NCBI GenBank assembly: GCA_902520885.1
Contig: CABYPW010000008.1
Coordinates: 41,804 to 105,803 of the forward strand
DNA from: an uncultured SAR116 cluster alpha proteobacterium
Lineage (GTDB): Bacteria > Pseudomonadota > Alphaproteobacteria > Puniceispirillales > Puniceispirillaceae
DNA: 64,000 bases
Direction: 5' to 3'
Shown here: in pieces, positions 1 through 8,827 of the stretch
Position numbering within the stretch: the stretch's first letter is position 1
Layout of the letters: each line of letters begins with the position of its first letter
Translations under genes and position numbers: made by a program
Notes under the pieces: generated by a model
What the model was told of the DNA's origin: nothing
Database searches by the model: none
What the model saw: the letters and a program-made list of their open reading frames with translations, nothing else

Positions 1-788
1 ACACCTGATAATACAGCACCTACAATATCTGCTGGTTTTCCAACTCCCATTAAATAACGCGGTTGTCCAATCTTCATGTAAGGCGTTGTAACTTTCAAAG
101 TTTCGAACATTAACTCCTGGCCTTCACCAACTGCCAGACCACCTATGGCATAACCTTCAAAGCCAATTTCATTTAGTCTTTGAACGCTTTGCAATCGCAG
201 ATCTGGATATACCGAGCCTTGTACTATACCAAACTGTCCGTAACCTTTTCTTTCTATGAAGGCTTTTCGTGATCGGGCTGCCCACCGCATAGATAATTCC
301 ATAGAGTCAGCGGCTTGCGATTTTGTTGCGGGATAAGGTGTACACTCATCAAAAACCATAGTTATAGTGGCGTCAAGCTTATGTTGAATTTCTGTAGATA
401 TTTCAGGGGTCAATAAATGAGGGCTTCCGTCAAGGTGACTTTTAAATGTGACCCCATTTTCATCTATTTTTCTCAGAGGGCCAAGGGACATTACTTGAAA
501 ACCACCAGAATCAGTTAAAAGCGGTCCCTTCCAGTTCATCATTTTTCGGACACCACCAAGATGTTTTACCCTATCTGGACCTGGACGTAACATTAAATGA
601 TATGTATTTGACAGTATAATTTGCGCTCCAGTTTCGGCGACTGCCTCAGGCATCATTCCTTTAACAGTTGCTGCCGTTCCAACTGGCATAAATGCTGGCG
701 TATCAATATGTCCAAAGGCAGTAGTCAAAATCCCCAACCTTGCTCCTTCATCTTGATTGATCAGCTCAAAGTTGAATTTTGTTTGCAT
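1..788 (-). CDS. tgt: Queuine tRNA-ribosyltransferase, C-terminus beyond window
   Basis: Exchanges guanine-34 for the queuosine precursor in tRNAs with GUN anticodons (cytoplasmic). The first 262 residues are visible and read without interruption to the left window edge. Seen directly: [11 protein letters not shown] (59-69), TDSGGFQ with the conserved Asp93, DECTPYPA (148-155) and GGLAVGE (216-222), all hallmarks of the TGT barrel. The nucleophilic Asp and the zinc-binding Cys/His cluster would lie past the edge, so completeness cannot be judged. It is the last visible gene of kdsD-queA-tgt, 12 nt after queA. QueA acts on the product of this enzyme, so the pairing is functionally coherent. 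The start is an ATG; no better alternative is seen. Confidence 0.97.
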   Translation of the reverse strand, partial: MQTKFNFELINQDEGARLGILTTAFGHIDTPAFMPVGTAATVKGMMPEAVAETGAQIILSNTYHLMLRPGPDRVKHLGGVRKMMNWKGPLLTDSGGFQVMSLGPLRKIDENGVTFKSHLDGSPHLLTPEISTEIQHKLDATITMVFDECTPYPATKSQAADSMELSMRWAARSRKAFIERKGYGQFGIVQGSVYPDLRLQSVQRLNEIGFEGYAIGGLAVGEGQELMFETLKVTTPYMKIGQPRYLMGVGKPADIVGAVLSG

Positions 789-800
789 AACTCTCCTATT

Positions 801-1835
801 CTACTTTTTTTCTATTAAACATGCATCACCATAGCTGAAAAACCTATATTGATTTTTTATGGCATACTGATAGGCATCTTTAATCTCATTGAAACCTGCA
901 AATGCACTAACTAACATTAACAACGTCGATTTTGGCAAATGAAAATTTGTAAGTAATAGGTCTGCAACGTTAAACGAATATCCAGGAGTAATAAATAAAT
1001 CTATATCTCCCTTAAAAGCTTGCATCTTCCCAAATTTTGCCCAAACAGCCTCTACAATTCGCAAGCTCGTAGTTCCAATGCAAATTATCCTGCCATTTTT
1101 ATGTTTCGTCTCATTTATTCTAGCAGCAATTTCAGGTTTTACCTCACCCCACTCACTATGCATTTTATGATCTGTTAAATTCTCAGATTTTACAGGAAGA
1201 AATGTTCCCCCACCCACATGCAATGTAATGGTTACAAATTCAGACCCTGAGTCAATAATAGACTGTCTTAATGCAGGCGTAAAATGCAAACCTGCCGTTG
1301 GTGCTGCTACAGCACCAGCCTTTTTTGCGAAGAGTGTTTGATAATTTAAAAAATCAGCTTTGTCGCCATCACGGCTACGCTTAATATAAGGCGGCAATGG
1401 CATTTTCCCGTATATTTCAATCATCCGTTTTAGTTCAATATCACTGCAATTAAATTCGAGTTCTATTTCACCTGCAGCATATCTCTCAACTACACGTGCT
1501 TCAAACCCATCTCCAAAAACAGCTGTGGATCCTTTAATACATCTTTTTGCAGGCTTGGCAAAAGCAAGCCAGCGGTCCACAGATTTTTGTTTGTGTAGTG
1601 TGAAACCAATGCTTTTATCATTGATTTTACCATATAGCTGAGCAGGTATGACTTTAGTATCATTTACTATAAGTAAATCCCCTTCCCTTAATATGGAAGG
1701 GAGGTGACATATTAAATGTTCATTCAAACCGTTACTAGAAATATGCAACAGTCTTGCTTGATCTCTTGGATTCAAAGGGCTTTGGGCAATTAAATCAGCT
1801 GGCAAGAAATAGTCAAAATCGGATAGTTTATTCAT
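801..1835 (-). CDS. queA: S-adenosylmethionine:tRNA ribosyltransferase-isomerase
   Basis: Transfers and isomerises the ribosyl moiety of SAM onto preQ1-modified tRNA, giving epoxyqueuosine. The 344-residue length is normal for QueA. Seen: the N-terminal LPADLIAQSPL segment, APTAGLHFT, VGGGTFLPV, GTTSLR and the C-terminal TNFHLPKSTLLMLVSAF block, all conserved in the family. The ATG lies 2 nt after the kdsD stop and the gene is followed 12 nt later by tgt, so all three are probably co-transcribed. Nothing is missing or broken. Confidence 0.97.
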   Translation of the reverse strand: MNKLSDFDYFLPADLIAQSPLNPRDQARLLHISSNGLNEHLICHLPSILREGDLLIVNDTKVIPAQLYGKINDKSIGFTLHKQKSVDRWLAFAKPAKRCIKGSTAVFGDGFEARVVERYAAGEIELEFNCSDIELKRMIEIYGKMPLPPYIKRSRDGDKADFLNYQTLFAKKAGAVAAPTAGLHFTPALRQSIIDSGSEFVTITLHVGGGTFLPVKSENLTDHKMHSEWGEVKPEIAARINETKHKNGRIICIGTTSLRIVEAVWAKFGKMQAFKGDIDLFITPGYSFNVADLLLTNFHLPKSTLLMLVSAFAGFNEIKDAYQYAIKNQYRFFSYGDACLIEKK

Positions 1836-1837
1836 AA

Positions 1838-2779
1838 TCAGTAAATCTGTACCACACCATTTATATGTCCTTTTTTGTCCACAACCACAAGGCTCTGGAC
1901 ACGTGCCTCAAGCATTTTCTCCTCAGCAACAACCATCATTTCTTCTTCTCTAATGGTGAGAGGGGACTCGTTCATCACATCACCCGCAAGCGTGGATGAG
2001 AGATTAGTTCCAAGAACAAGCATCCGCCTCAGATCACCATCTGTAATTATACCCCTCAATAAATTATCTTTATGAACAAGCGCTAATCCTAATCTAGCTT
2101 CGGTCATTCTGACGATAACCTCAGACATTGGCATATTAGGTTTCACTAATGGTAGTTCTTTTTGAACCATTCTGTCTTTAACACGAGAGAGCAATCTCAT
2201 GCCAAGCATACCGCCAGGATGATTGGCTGCAAAATCTTCGGGCTTAAAACCAGAACGGTTCATTAATGCTATTGCAAGCGCATCACCCATAACAAGAGTT
2301 GTTAATGTTGATGTTGTAGGCGCTAGATTCAATGGACAAGCCTCTTTATCGATTGAGGCATCAAGAACAATATTTGATGATTTAGCAAGAGTTGAATCAA
2401 GGGAGCCTACTAATGCAATAATTTTTGTATCTAGCCTCCTTAAGGCTGGTAGCAGTTTGACAACCTCTTCTGTTTCACCGGAATGAGAAATTAATATAAC
2501 AACACTTTTTTCTCGGACCATCCCTAAATCGCCGTGAATGGCCTCGGCTGGATGTAGAAAAAGAGCGGCAGTACCCGTGGAGGATAATGTGGCGGCTATC
2601 TTTCGTCCTACTAACCCTGACTTTCCCATACCGCAGATAATTACATGCTGACCTGTTTGAGAAATAACATTTACAGATTGTTCAAAACGTTCATCTAATC
2701 CAATTTCTAATTTTGTAAGTGCGGCGTGATAAGTTGAAAACATATTGTTTATGTCAGGTGTTATCATTTTTTCAACCAT
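1838..2779 (-). CDS. kdsD: Arabinose-5-phosphate isomerase, KpsF/GutQ family
   Basis: Converts ribulose 5-phosphate to arabinose 5-phosphate, the first step of KDO synthesis for lipopolysaccharide. A SIS sugar-isomerase domain (about residues 40-175) carries GMGKSG, LHPAEAIHGDLGM and ISHSGET, and is followed by two CBS domains (about 205-313) with DGDLRR in the first. This SIS+CBS+CBS architecture and 313-residue length are typical of KdsD. A second in-frame ATG four codons in is an alternative start; neither has a strong Shine-Dalgarno. It heads the kdsD-queA-tgt run. The paralogue GutQ has the same architecture, so the exact isozyme name is by inference. Confidence 0.9.
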   Translation of the reverse strand: MVEKMITPDINNMFSTYHAALTKLEIGLDERFEQSVNVISQTGQHVIICGMGKSGLVGRKIAATLSSTGTAALFLHPAEAIHGDLGMVREKSVVILISHSGETEEVVKLLPALRRLDTKIIALVGSLDSTLAKSSNIVLDASIDKEACPLNLAPTTSTLTTLVMGDALAIALMNRSGFKPEDFAANHPGGMLGMRLLSRVKDRMVQKELPLVKPNMPMSEVIVRMTEARLGLALVHKDNLLRGIITDGDLRRMLVLGTNLSSTLAGDVMNESPLTIREEEMMVVAEEKMLEARVQSLVVVDKKGHINGVVQIY

Positions 2780-2867
2780 ATGGAAAATACCCGTCTGATA
2801 ATAAGGCTACATTATAAGAGATATATCTAATCAACTCTGCTTATAAAAGCGAGAAGTTTGATTGAGG

Positions 2868-3479
2868 TTATTTAAGTGTATGTGCAATTTCATTGGCGTA
2901 TAAAATATCTTGTTTTGTATTAACATTAAAAAATGGGTCTGGATTTTCAGAGAAATCTACATGAATTGTATTAAAGTCTGCTGTAAATGATTCAATTTTT
3001 CGAATTTCATTATTCATTAACGCTTTTTCTAATCTTTCTGACAACTCTAATTGCCACAAAGAAAAAACTGGGTGCCTTCTGCCGTTACTGGTGGCCATTA
3101 CAATATTTGTATCTGCTGTAGCAGCATGTTCAAACAGCCTTTCTCCTAAATTAGGAGGGATGAACGGAACATCTGTAGCACAAGATAATAACCATTTGGC
3201 TGAAGGATAGTGCTTTTGACTATATTTCATTATAGATAAAATACCGCATAATGGCCCGAAATACCCGTCGTAAATGTCAGGTATTACAGTCAACTTAAAG
3301 CGAGAAAATCTTTTTAAATCCCCGTTAGCATTTAATATTCTATTTGGAAATTGACTGGTTTTTTCTAATTGCCAATCTAATATGGTTTTGTTTGCTATTG
3401 GAATAAAACATTTATCAATACCGCCTAAACGCCTCGCGAGCCCCCCCGCTAAAAAACCGATAATTATTTGATCTATCAT
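2868..3479 (-). CDS. mobA: Molybdenum cofactor guanylyltransferase
   Basis: Attaches GMP to molybdopterin to make the bis-MGD cofactor of formate dehydrogenases and related enzymes. The N-terminus shows the nucleotidyltransferase signature LAGGLARRLGGIDK (about residues 9-22); downstream come ILNANGD, GPLCGI and the metal-binding CATDVPFIPP. Its 203 residues match the family. Its ATG overlaps the fdhD stop by one base (TAATG), which implies translational coupling with fdhD. Both genes serve maturation of molybdenum formate dehydrogenase, although no dehydrogenase subunit lies in the window. Confidence 0.92.
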   Translation of the reverse strand: MIDQIIIGFLAGGLARRLGGIDKCFIPIANKTILDWQLEKTSQFPNRILNANGDLKRFSRFKLTVIPDIYDGYFGPLCGILSIMKYSQKHYPSAKWLLSCATDVPFIPPNLGERLFEHAATADTNIVMATSNGRRHPVFSLWQLELSERLEKALMNNEIRKIESFTADFNTIHVDFSENPDPFFNVNTKQDILYANEIAHTLK

Positions 3480-4369
3480 TATAGTTTGGACTCATTATTA
3501 AATTGGCCTTGTGCAGAGCGTTCATCAGAAATGGCCTGGTTACTTAACTTATCTGAGTCAAAAATAATTCGCTCTTCACCAGATAAGGCAATAAACCTAC
3601 CTCCTCTTGCTCTTCCAATAAGCGTTAAACCTGCCCTTCTCGCCAGAGAGACACCCGCTTCCGTAAAACCTGACCGTGAAATCAATATGGGCAAGCCCAT
3701 GATTACTGTTTTTAAAACCATCTCTGACGTAAGTCTTCCTGTTGTATAAAAAACTTTATTCTTAGGTTTGATATTTTTAAGAAACATTACGCCAGATATC
3801 TTATCTACAGCATTGTGACGGCCTATATCCTCCATATATATTAACGGCTCATAAACAGTTGCCAGCACACAACCATGTATTGCACCTGCTTTTAAATAAA
3901 GACTAGGTGTTGTATTAATTTTTTTTGAGAGACTAATTATTTGAGATACAGAAATTTTTAATTCTCTCGGAAGCATTATAGTTTCAAATTTATCAAACAT
4001 ATCATCATAAATAGTCCCTTGTGCGCAGCCACTAGTGCGTATTTTAGACTGTAATTTTTTCTCAAAATTCGTTTTTTTTTCCGTTCGTACAACAATTACA
4101 GATAAATCTTCATCATAGTCTATTTGTTCAATTTTATCATCAGCAGTTATCATGCTCTGATTAAATAAAAAACCAATGGCTAGCTCTTCCAAATAATCCC
4201 CAATGGTCATGGCTGTAACAATCTCTTGATTATTTAAAAAGATAGTAATAGCTTTTTCAGTCACTACTGGAAGCTGCACAGATTGACCATTGGCATCTTT
4301 TCCTATCAATTCAGTAGTAAGACCTGGCTGATTTACATTTGGACCAATATAGAGATTTTGTTTGGGCAT
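3479..4369 (-). CDS. fdhD: Formate dehydrogenase accessory sulfurtransferase FdhD
   Basis: In studied bacteria FdhD passes sulfur from a cysteine desulfurase to the Mo cofactor of formate dehydrogenase. The 296-residue protein has the FdhD core, including SGCAQG (about 113-118), EDIGRHNAVDK, YTTGRLTSEMV and SRSGFTEAGV. Odd point: the loop that in E. coli FdhD carries Cys-x-x-Cys has a single cysteine here (Cys115). This is probably a clade variant, not a defect, because the rest is well kept. It is coupled to mobA by a 1-nt overlap and divergent from nadK. Confidence 0.93.
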   Translation of the reverse strand: MPKQNLYIGPNVNQPGLTTELIGKDANGQSVQLPVVTEKAITIFLNNQEIVTAMTIGDYLEELAIGFLFNQSMITADDKIEQIDYDEDLSVIVVRTEKKTNFEKKLQSKIRTSGCAQGTIYDDMFDKFETIMLPRELKISVSQIISLSKKINTTPSLYLKAGAIHGCVLATVYEPLIYMEDIGRHNAVDKISGVMFLKNIKPKNKVFYTTGRLTSEMVLKTVIMGLPILISRSGFTEAGVSLARRAGLTLIGRARGGRFIALSGEERIIFDSDKLSNQAISDERSAQGQFNNESKL

Positions 4370-4411
4370 CCAGGTTCTCTTTTCAAATTAAACTTTATTT
4401 TAAGTTGTTAT

Positions 4412-4440
4412 TTGTTTTTACGATTTTCTTAAGCTAAATT
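4412..4440 (+). promoter_or_regulatory. Possible sigma-70 promoter for nadK
   Basis: A TTGTTT hexamer and a TAAATT hexamer are separated by 17 nt, each matching 4 of 6 consensus bases. The predicted transcription start is about 20 nt before the nadK ATG. In such AT-rich DNA this could occur by chance, so it is weak evidence. Confidence 0.22.
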
Positions 4441-4465
4441 AAAGAGTATGATTTAGGTTTATATT

Positions 4466-5224
4466 ATGAAATTACATTTTAAATCCTCAAAACACAAACA
4501 AGCAAAAAAGCTATTCAGTGAGTTAATTGATAGATATAATCAAAATGCTATTGAAGACTCAGATGTAATTATCGCGCTTGGTGGCGATGGACAGATGCTT
4601 TCCTGTCTAAAAGAATCAATCGAGTATGAAATTCCCGTATTTGGAATAAATTGTGGTCATATCGGTTTTTTAATGAATGAGTACAAGCATACTGACTTAA
4701 TTGAAAGAATACAAAAAGCCGAAACAGCAACAATCCATCCAATATTGATGCAGGCACAAACACTTAATGGAGAAAAAACTTCTGCACTCGCAATTAATGA
4801 GATATCGCTTTTACGACAGACACATAATGCTGCACATTGCCAAATAACTATTAATAACAAGATAGAACTAGAACAACTTATATGTGATGGTTTAATGGTA
4901 GCAACACCGGCAGGGTCAACAGCATATAATTTATCAGCTAATGGCCCTATTATTCCTATAGAGGCTAAACTATTAGCATTAACACCAATATCTCCTTTTA
5001 GACCTCGAAGATGGCAAGGCGCATTATTGCCCTCTTCATCAACAGTAAATATTAAAGTAATAAATCCTGAATTTAGGCCTCAATCTGTGACAGCAGATAA
5101 TCTAGAGGTTCGTGATATTGCAGATGTAACTATTAATCAGGAAAATAATATTGTACTCCGTTTATTGTTTGATGCTGGAACTTCACTTGCTGAAAGGAGT
5201 ATTCGCGAGCAATTCTTAGTTTAA
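4466..5224 (+). CDS. nadK: NAD kinase
   Basis: Phosphorylates NAD to NADP. The 252-residue protein has the GGDG motif (39-42), NCGHIGFL (62-69), the NE motif (Asn111-Glu112) and DGLMVATPAGSTAYN (141-155), the conserved catalytic and NAD-binding elements of this family. Length is on the short side but normal for alphaproteobacterial NadK. It stands alone on the plus strand, divergent from fdhD and convergent with the alpha/beta hydrolase, whose stop is 19 nt away. Confidence 0.95.
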   Translation: MKLHFKSSKHKQAKKLFSELIDRYNQNAIEDSDVIIALGGDGQMLSCLKESIEYEIPVFGINCGHIGFLMNEYKHTDLIERIQKAETATIHPILMQAQTLNGEKTSALAINEISLLRQTHNAAHCQITINNKIELEQLICDGLMVATPAGSTAYNLSANGPIIPIEAKLLALTPISPFRPRRWQGALLPSSSTVNIKVINPEFRPQSVTADNLEVRDIADVTINQENNIVLRLLFDAGTSLAERSIREQFLV

Positions 5225-5243
5225 TCCTGTCAAATTTGTGATT

Positions 5244-6170
5244 TTATCTTCTTGTATTTCTTATAAAACCTATTATGCAGTTTTTGACTTGCTCAATTAC
5301 ATACGGTAATTCAATATATAACTCATGCCTCGACTCATTGAAAAAAATCAATTGACCATTCTGCAAAAACCCTAGTGCTTTTTTTATCGCTTTCATGCTT
5401 ACCAACTTATCATCACTTCCTGCCAATATAATCACAGGGGGCTTAATAGCCTTTAGAAAAACAGGATTAAGTGTTGTTTTATAACATGAATGAAGCGCAG
5501 AGGATAGCCAACCAAAACTCACACCAGAACGTGCAAGTGATGGATTCTTATTAATTAAATTTATTACATTTTCAATAGCGTTTTGGTTCCGACTTAATAA
5601 ATTATTAGAACTAAATTTGCGTGTATTGAGAAGTGTATTTTGGCCTGTTTTTGGTATTAAGTATTGGCTAAATCCCATTATTGAAATTAAGTTGGCAAGC
5701 ATATAAATCGGAAATAATGGACTTATTTTAGGTAGCATCATAGGCGATAATGCTATGATCCCAGCTATTTGAAATTTTTGCAACCCTGCCAAACGAAATG
5801 CCATGTGTCCACCCAAAGAATGCCCAATCACGTAAAATGATTTATTTTTCCAACCAGCCGTCTCAATAACATCAACTCCCGCCTGCATTAATTTATCAAA
5901 ATCAGAGCTATGACTTGTTGATGAGGGTTTACCAAATGCTCCTGATAAACCAAGACCTGGCCAGTCAAATATTATTATCTCACATGCCTGTTCGGTTAAG
6001 AATGATATAACGCCTGCATATTTTTCACAAAATTCACCAAGCCCTATGAAAATAACGATACGGTGCAAAGACCCTTTTCGCCTAATTTTCCACGCTCGTA
6101 CAGAACCTAAAGTACTATTTACCCAGAATTCCTGTTCCATTTGCAAAGCCTTAGCTTGGATGTCAATCAT
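5244..6170 (-). CDS. Alpha/beta hydrolase, lysophospholipase-like
   Basis: A 308-residue serine hydrolase. The nucleophile elbow GHSLGG places Ser118, AGSDDK supplies the candidate Asp (253/254) and NESRHE supplies His282, so the triad is complete. DWPGLGLSG (69-77) is typical of PldB-type lysophospholipases and monoglyceride lipases. There is no signal peptide. It starts 21 nt after the Atm1-type exporter stop, so it is probably the last gene of the suf transcript. Substrate cannot be read from sequence; a link with Fe-S assembly is positional only. Confidence 0.8.
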   Translation of the reverse strand: MIDIQAKALQMEQEFWVNSTLGSVRAWKIRRKGSLHRIVIFIGLGEFCEKYAGVISFLTEQACEIIIFDWPGLGLSGAFGKPSSTSHSSDFDKLMQAGVDVIETAGWKNKSFYVIGHSLGGHMAFRLAGLQKFQIAGIIALSPMMLPKISPLFPIYMLANLISIMGFSQYLIPKTGQNTLLNTRKFSSNNLLSRNQNAIENVINLINKNPSLARSGVSFGWLSSALHSCYKTTLNPVFLKAIKPPVIILAGSDDKLVSMKAIKKALGFLQNGQLIFFNESRHELYIELPYVIEQVKNCIIGFIRNTRR

Positions 6171-6191
6171 TTTTTTTTGTATTTAAGTATT

Positions 6192-8027
6192 TTAATTCTG
6201 TTTTAAAAAACCACGCGATTGCCGCCTCCACATTGCAGCATATAATCCGTCAGCATAAAGTAATTCTTGATGTGTACCAGTTTCTTCAACTTTACCTTGA
6301 TTGATAACTAAGATCTTATCACAATCCACGATTGTAGATAATCTATGAGCAATAACCAATGTCGTCTGATTATATGAAATATTATTCAATGCGGCCTGAA
6401 TTTCTTTTTCCGTTCTACTATCTAAAGCTGAAGTGGCCTCATCAAAAAGAAATATCACTGGATTCTTTAGTATAGCCCTTGCAATCGCAACTCGCTGTTT
6501 TTCACCTCCAGATAATTTTAGTCCGCGTTCTCCTACAAGTGTATCATATCTATCAGGAAGATTATTTATAAAGTTGTCAATAGAAGCTAACTTGGATACT
6601 TTTTCAATCTCCTGTATAGTTGCATTAGCACGCCCATATCCAATATTGTAACCGATCGAAGCATTAAACATTACCGTATCCTGAGGCACCATTCCAATAG
6701 CCGCACGCAAACTATCTTGGCTAACCAGACTAATATCTTGACCATCAATTAATATCTTGCCTTTTTGGGGGTCATAAAATCGAAATAATAGTCTTGATAT
6801 TGTTGATTTTCCGCTACCGCTAGGACCCACTAAAGCTACTCTGTGGCCAGATTGAACAGTGAAACTTACCTGGTCAAGAATTTTACCTCTCCCATACGAA
6901 AAGCACACATTTTCAAATTTGATTTCTCCCTTATCGAGTTTAAGCGCTGAAGCATTAGACACATCTTTTACATCAGGCTTCTGTTTAAGCAATCTAAACA
7001 TTTGTTCAAGATCTATTACTGATTGTCTTATTTCTCTATATGTCCACCCAAGAAACTGTAAAGGCATTGCCAACTGAATAATATATGTATGAACTACAAC
7101 AAAATCTCCAACACTCATACTTCCTCGCTGTATTTCTCTACCTGATATAGCCAGCAAGGCAACAAGGCCGAGAGCAACAATTATCCCTTGCCCAATATTC
7201 ACAATTGTTAACGAAGTTCTAGAGGAGATAAATGCTTTTTCATAAATACGTAATGCTTTTTCATAATTATTGCACTCAGACTTCTCAGCATTAAAGTATT
7301 TTACAGTTTCAAAATTTAGAAGTGAGTCGACTACCTTTGTAGCTGCAACTTCATCTGCTTTATTCATCTTTTTTCTAAATTTAATTCTCCACTCTGTTGT
7401 TTTTATCGTAAAATATGAGTAAGAAATGACCGTAAAAAAGGTGACCAGAGCAAATTCGTAGCCAAATAAAACCCACAAAACTCCACATATAAAAAAAAGC
7501 TCTACTATCAATGGAACAACTTCAAATATTCCAGTCGAAAGAAGTAAAGTCATTGCTTTAGCACCTCGGTCGATAGAACGTGATGTCCCCCCTGTTTGTC
7601 TATCTAAATGAAATTGTAGTGATAGCTTATGCAGATGGTCGAATGCATTTAAGGCAGCCAATCGAACAGCTTTGGAAGCAAATTTTATAAATAGGAACTC
7701 TTTTAGTTCTGCAAAAATTGTCTCCCCAACACGAGCTATCGCATATCCACCGATTAATATCATCAATAATCCCATTGAAAAGCTAATGCCAGCTTCAATG
7801 TTTAAGGGAGCTAATGCATCCACTGCAGCACCATAAAAAATGGGAATAAGCGCTGCACATATTTTAGATAGTATCAGAGCAACAATTAATCCTATCAGGC
7901 GCAGTCTTAATTGTTTATCGCCTCTTGGTGAAATATAATTTAAAACAATAGATAGTAATTCGTAAAAAGAAATAAAGTTTTTTTTTGCAGCCTCTTTCGA
8001 ATAAGCAAAAGATGAACTACCAGCCAT
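6192..8027 (-). CDS. Atm1/ABCB7-type ABC exporter (fused permease-ATPase)
   Basis: A half-transporter of 611 residues: a six-helix transmembrane domain (about 40-345) followed by an ATPase domain with Walker A GPSGSGKST (401-409), signature LSGGEKQ (505-511), Walker B ending FLFDE (526-530) and H-loop His561. The membrane part carries SIDRGAKAM, LLNFETVKYFN and NIGQ (277-280); these match Atm1/ABCB7 proteins, where residues of the NxxQ element bind glutathione. Such exporters move glutathione-linked sulfur or metal species needed for Fe-S or heavy-metal homeostasis. Its start overlaps the sufA stop by 1 nt, placing it in the suf operon and supporting the Fe-S role. Confidence 0.9.
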   Translation of the reverse strand: MAGSSSFAYSKEAAKKNFISFYELLSIVLNYISPRGDKQLRLRLIGLIVALILSKICAALIPIFYGAAVDALAPLNIEAGISFSMGLLMILIGGYAIARVGETIFAELKEFLFIKFASKAVRLAALNAFDHLHKLSLQFHLDRQTGGTSRSIDRGAKAMTLLLSTGIFEVVPLIVELFFICGVLWVLFGYEFALVTFFTVISYSYFTIKTTEWRIKFRKKMNKADEVAATKVVDSLLNFETVKYFNAEKSECNNYEKALRIYEKAFISSRTSLTIVNIGQGIIVALGLVALLAISGREIQRGSMSVGDFVVVHTYIIQLAMPLQFLGWTYREIRQSVIDLEQMFRLLKQKPDVKDVSNASALKLDKGEIKFENVCFSYGRGKILDQVSFTVQSGHRVALVGPSGSGKSTISRLLFRFYDPQKGKILIDGQDISLVSQDSLRAAIGMVPQDTVMFNASIGYNIGYGRANATIQEIEKVSKLASIDNFINNLPDRYDTLVGERGLKLSGGEKQRVAIARAILKNPVIFLFDEATSALDSRTEKEIQAALNNISYNQTTLVIAHRLSTIVDCDKILVINQGKVEETGTHQELLYADGLYAAMWRRQSRGFLKQN

Positions 8028-8377
8028 CAGCTTACCGAAAAGCTCTCACCACAACCGCATTTAGCTGTCTCATTTGGGTTATTGAAAACGAATGACGAAC
8101 TAAACTTATCCTCTTTCCAGTCCATTTCAGACCCAACTAAAAACATAACTGCAGACGGGTCAATAAAAATACGGATGCCATTTACGTCTATTGCATCTTC
8201 AAATGCTTTCTGCTCTTTTGCAAACTCAATGTTATATTGAAGACCAGAGCAGCCCGCCGTTTTAATACCTATCCTTAAACCAATAACCTCGCTACTTGCA
8301 TTTTTTATAATCTCTTGCACTCGTGCGGAAGCTTTTTCTGTTATTTTTATAATAGGTGTACCTTTATCAAAAAGCAT
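8027..8377 (-). CDS. sufA: A-type Fe-S carrier, SufA/IscA/ErpA family
   Basis: A 116-residue A-type carrier protein that accepts and hands on Fe-S clusters. The three invariant cysteines are present: Cys43 in AGCSG and Cys107/Cys109 in KCGCGESF. The start has a good GAGG Shine-Dalgarno. It follows sufT and overlaps the Atm1-type exporter by 1 nt. A-type paralogues are hard to tell apart; the symbol is chosen from position in the suf cluster. Confidence 0.92.
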   Translation of the reverse strand: MLFDKGTPIIKITEKASARVQEIIKNASSEVIGLRIGIKTAGCSGLQYNIEFAKEQKAFEDAIDVNGIRIFIDPSAVMFLVGSEMDWKEDKFSSSFVFNNPNETAKCGCGESFSVS

Positions 8378-8403
8378 TTAATTTAACCTCATAAAATATA
8401 ATA

Positions 8404-8826
8404 TCAAAAACTATAATCCAGCGCCAGCTTTGCATCTTCGCTCATTCTCTCTGGTGTCCATGGTGGGTCCCACACAAGCGTTACTCGCACAACACCCACA
8501 TTATCTAATGTAGCTACTTTTCTAGCGACCTGTCCTGGCATTTCACCGGCCACAGGACAGCCAGGCGCAGTAAGAGACATAGTTATATCAACATCTCCTC
8601 CCTCATAACACTTAATTCCATATATAAGTCCTAAATCATAGATATTCACTGGTATTTCTGGGTCTTTAACCTCCATTAATTTACCAATAATTTCTATCTC
8701 ATCAATTTTTTTATCTTGCGTCTTTAAACTCGAGCCCGCGGTAGCAATATACCCACTAGAGGTATCTGGCATAAAATCCTTCAAAGAAAGATCATCTTTT
8801 TGCAAAGACTTTTTATAGTTGGGCAT
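8404..8826 (-). CDS. sufT: SufT, MIP18/DUF59 Fe-S maturation factor
   Basis: About 140 residues with the MIP18/DUF59 domain: DPEIPVNIYDLGLIY and TAPGCPVAGEMP, including the conserved cysteine. SufT proteins assist Fe-S cluster maturation with the SUF machinery. I chose the ATG one nt after the sufS stop because GGAG sits 6 nt before it; a TTG four codons upstream is less likely. The residues before the domain look poorly ordered, a common SufT extension. It lies between sufS and sufA. Confidence 0.92.
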   Translation of the reverse strand: MPNYKKSLQKDDLSLKDFMPDTSSGYIATAGSSLKTQDKKIDEIEIIGKLMEVKDPEIPVNIYDLGLIYGIKCYEGGDVDITMSLTAPGCPVAGEMPGQVARKVATLDNVGVVRVTLVWDPPWTPERMSEDAKLALDYSF

Positions 8827-8827
8827 T

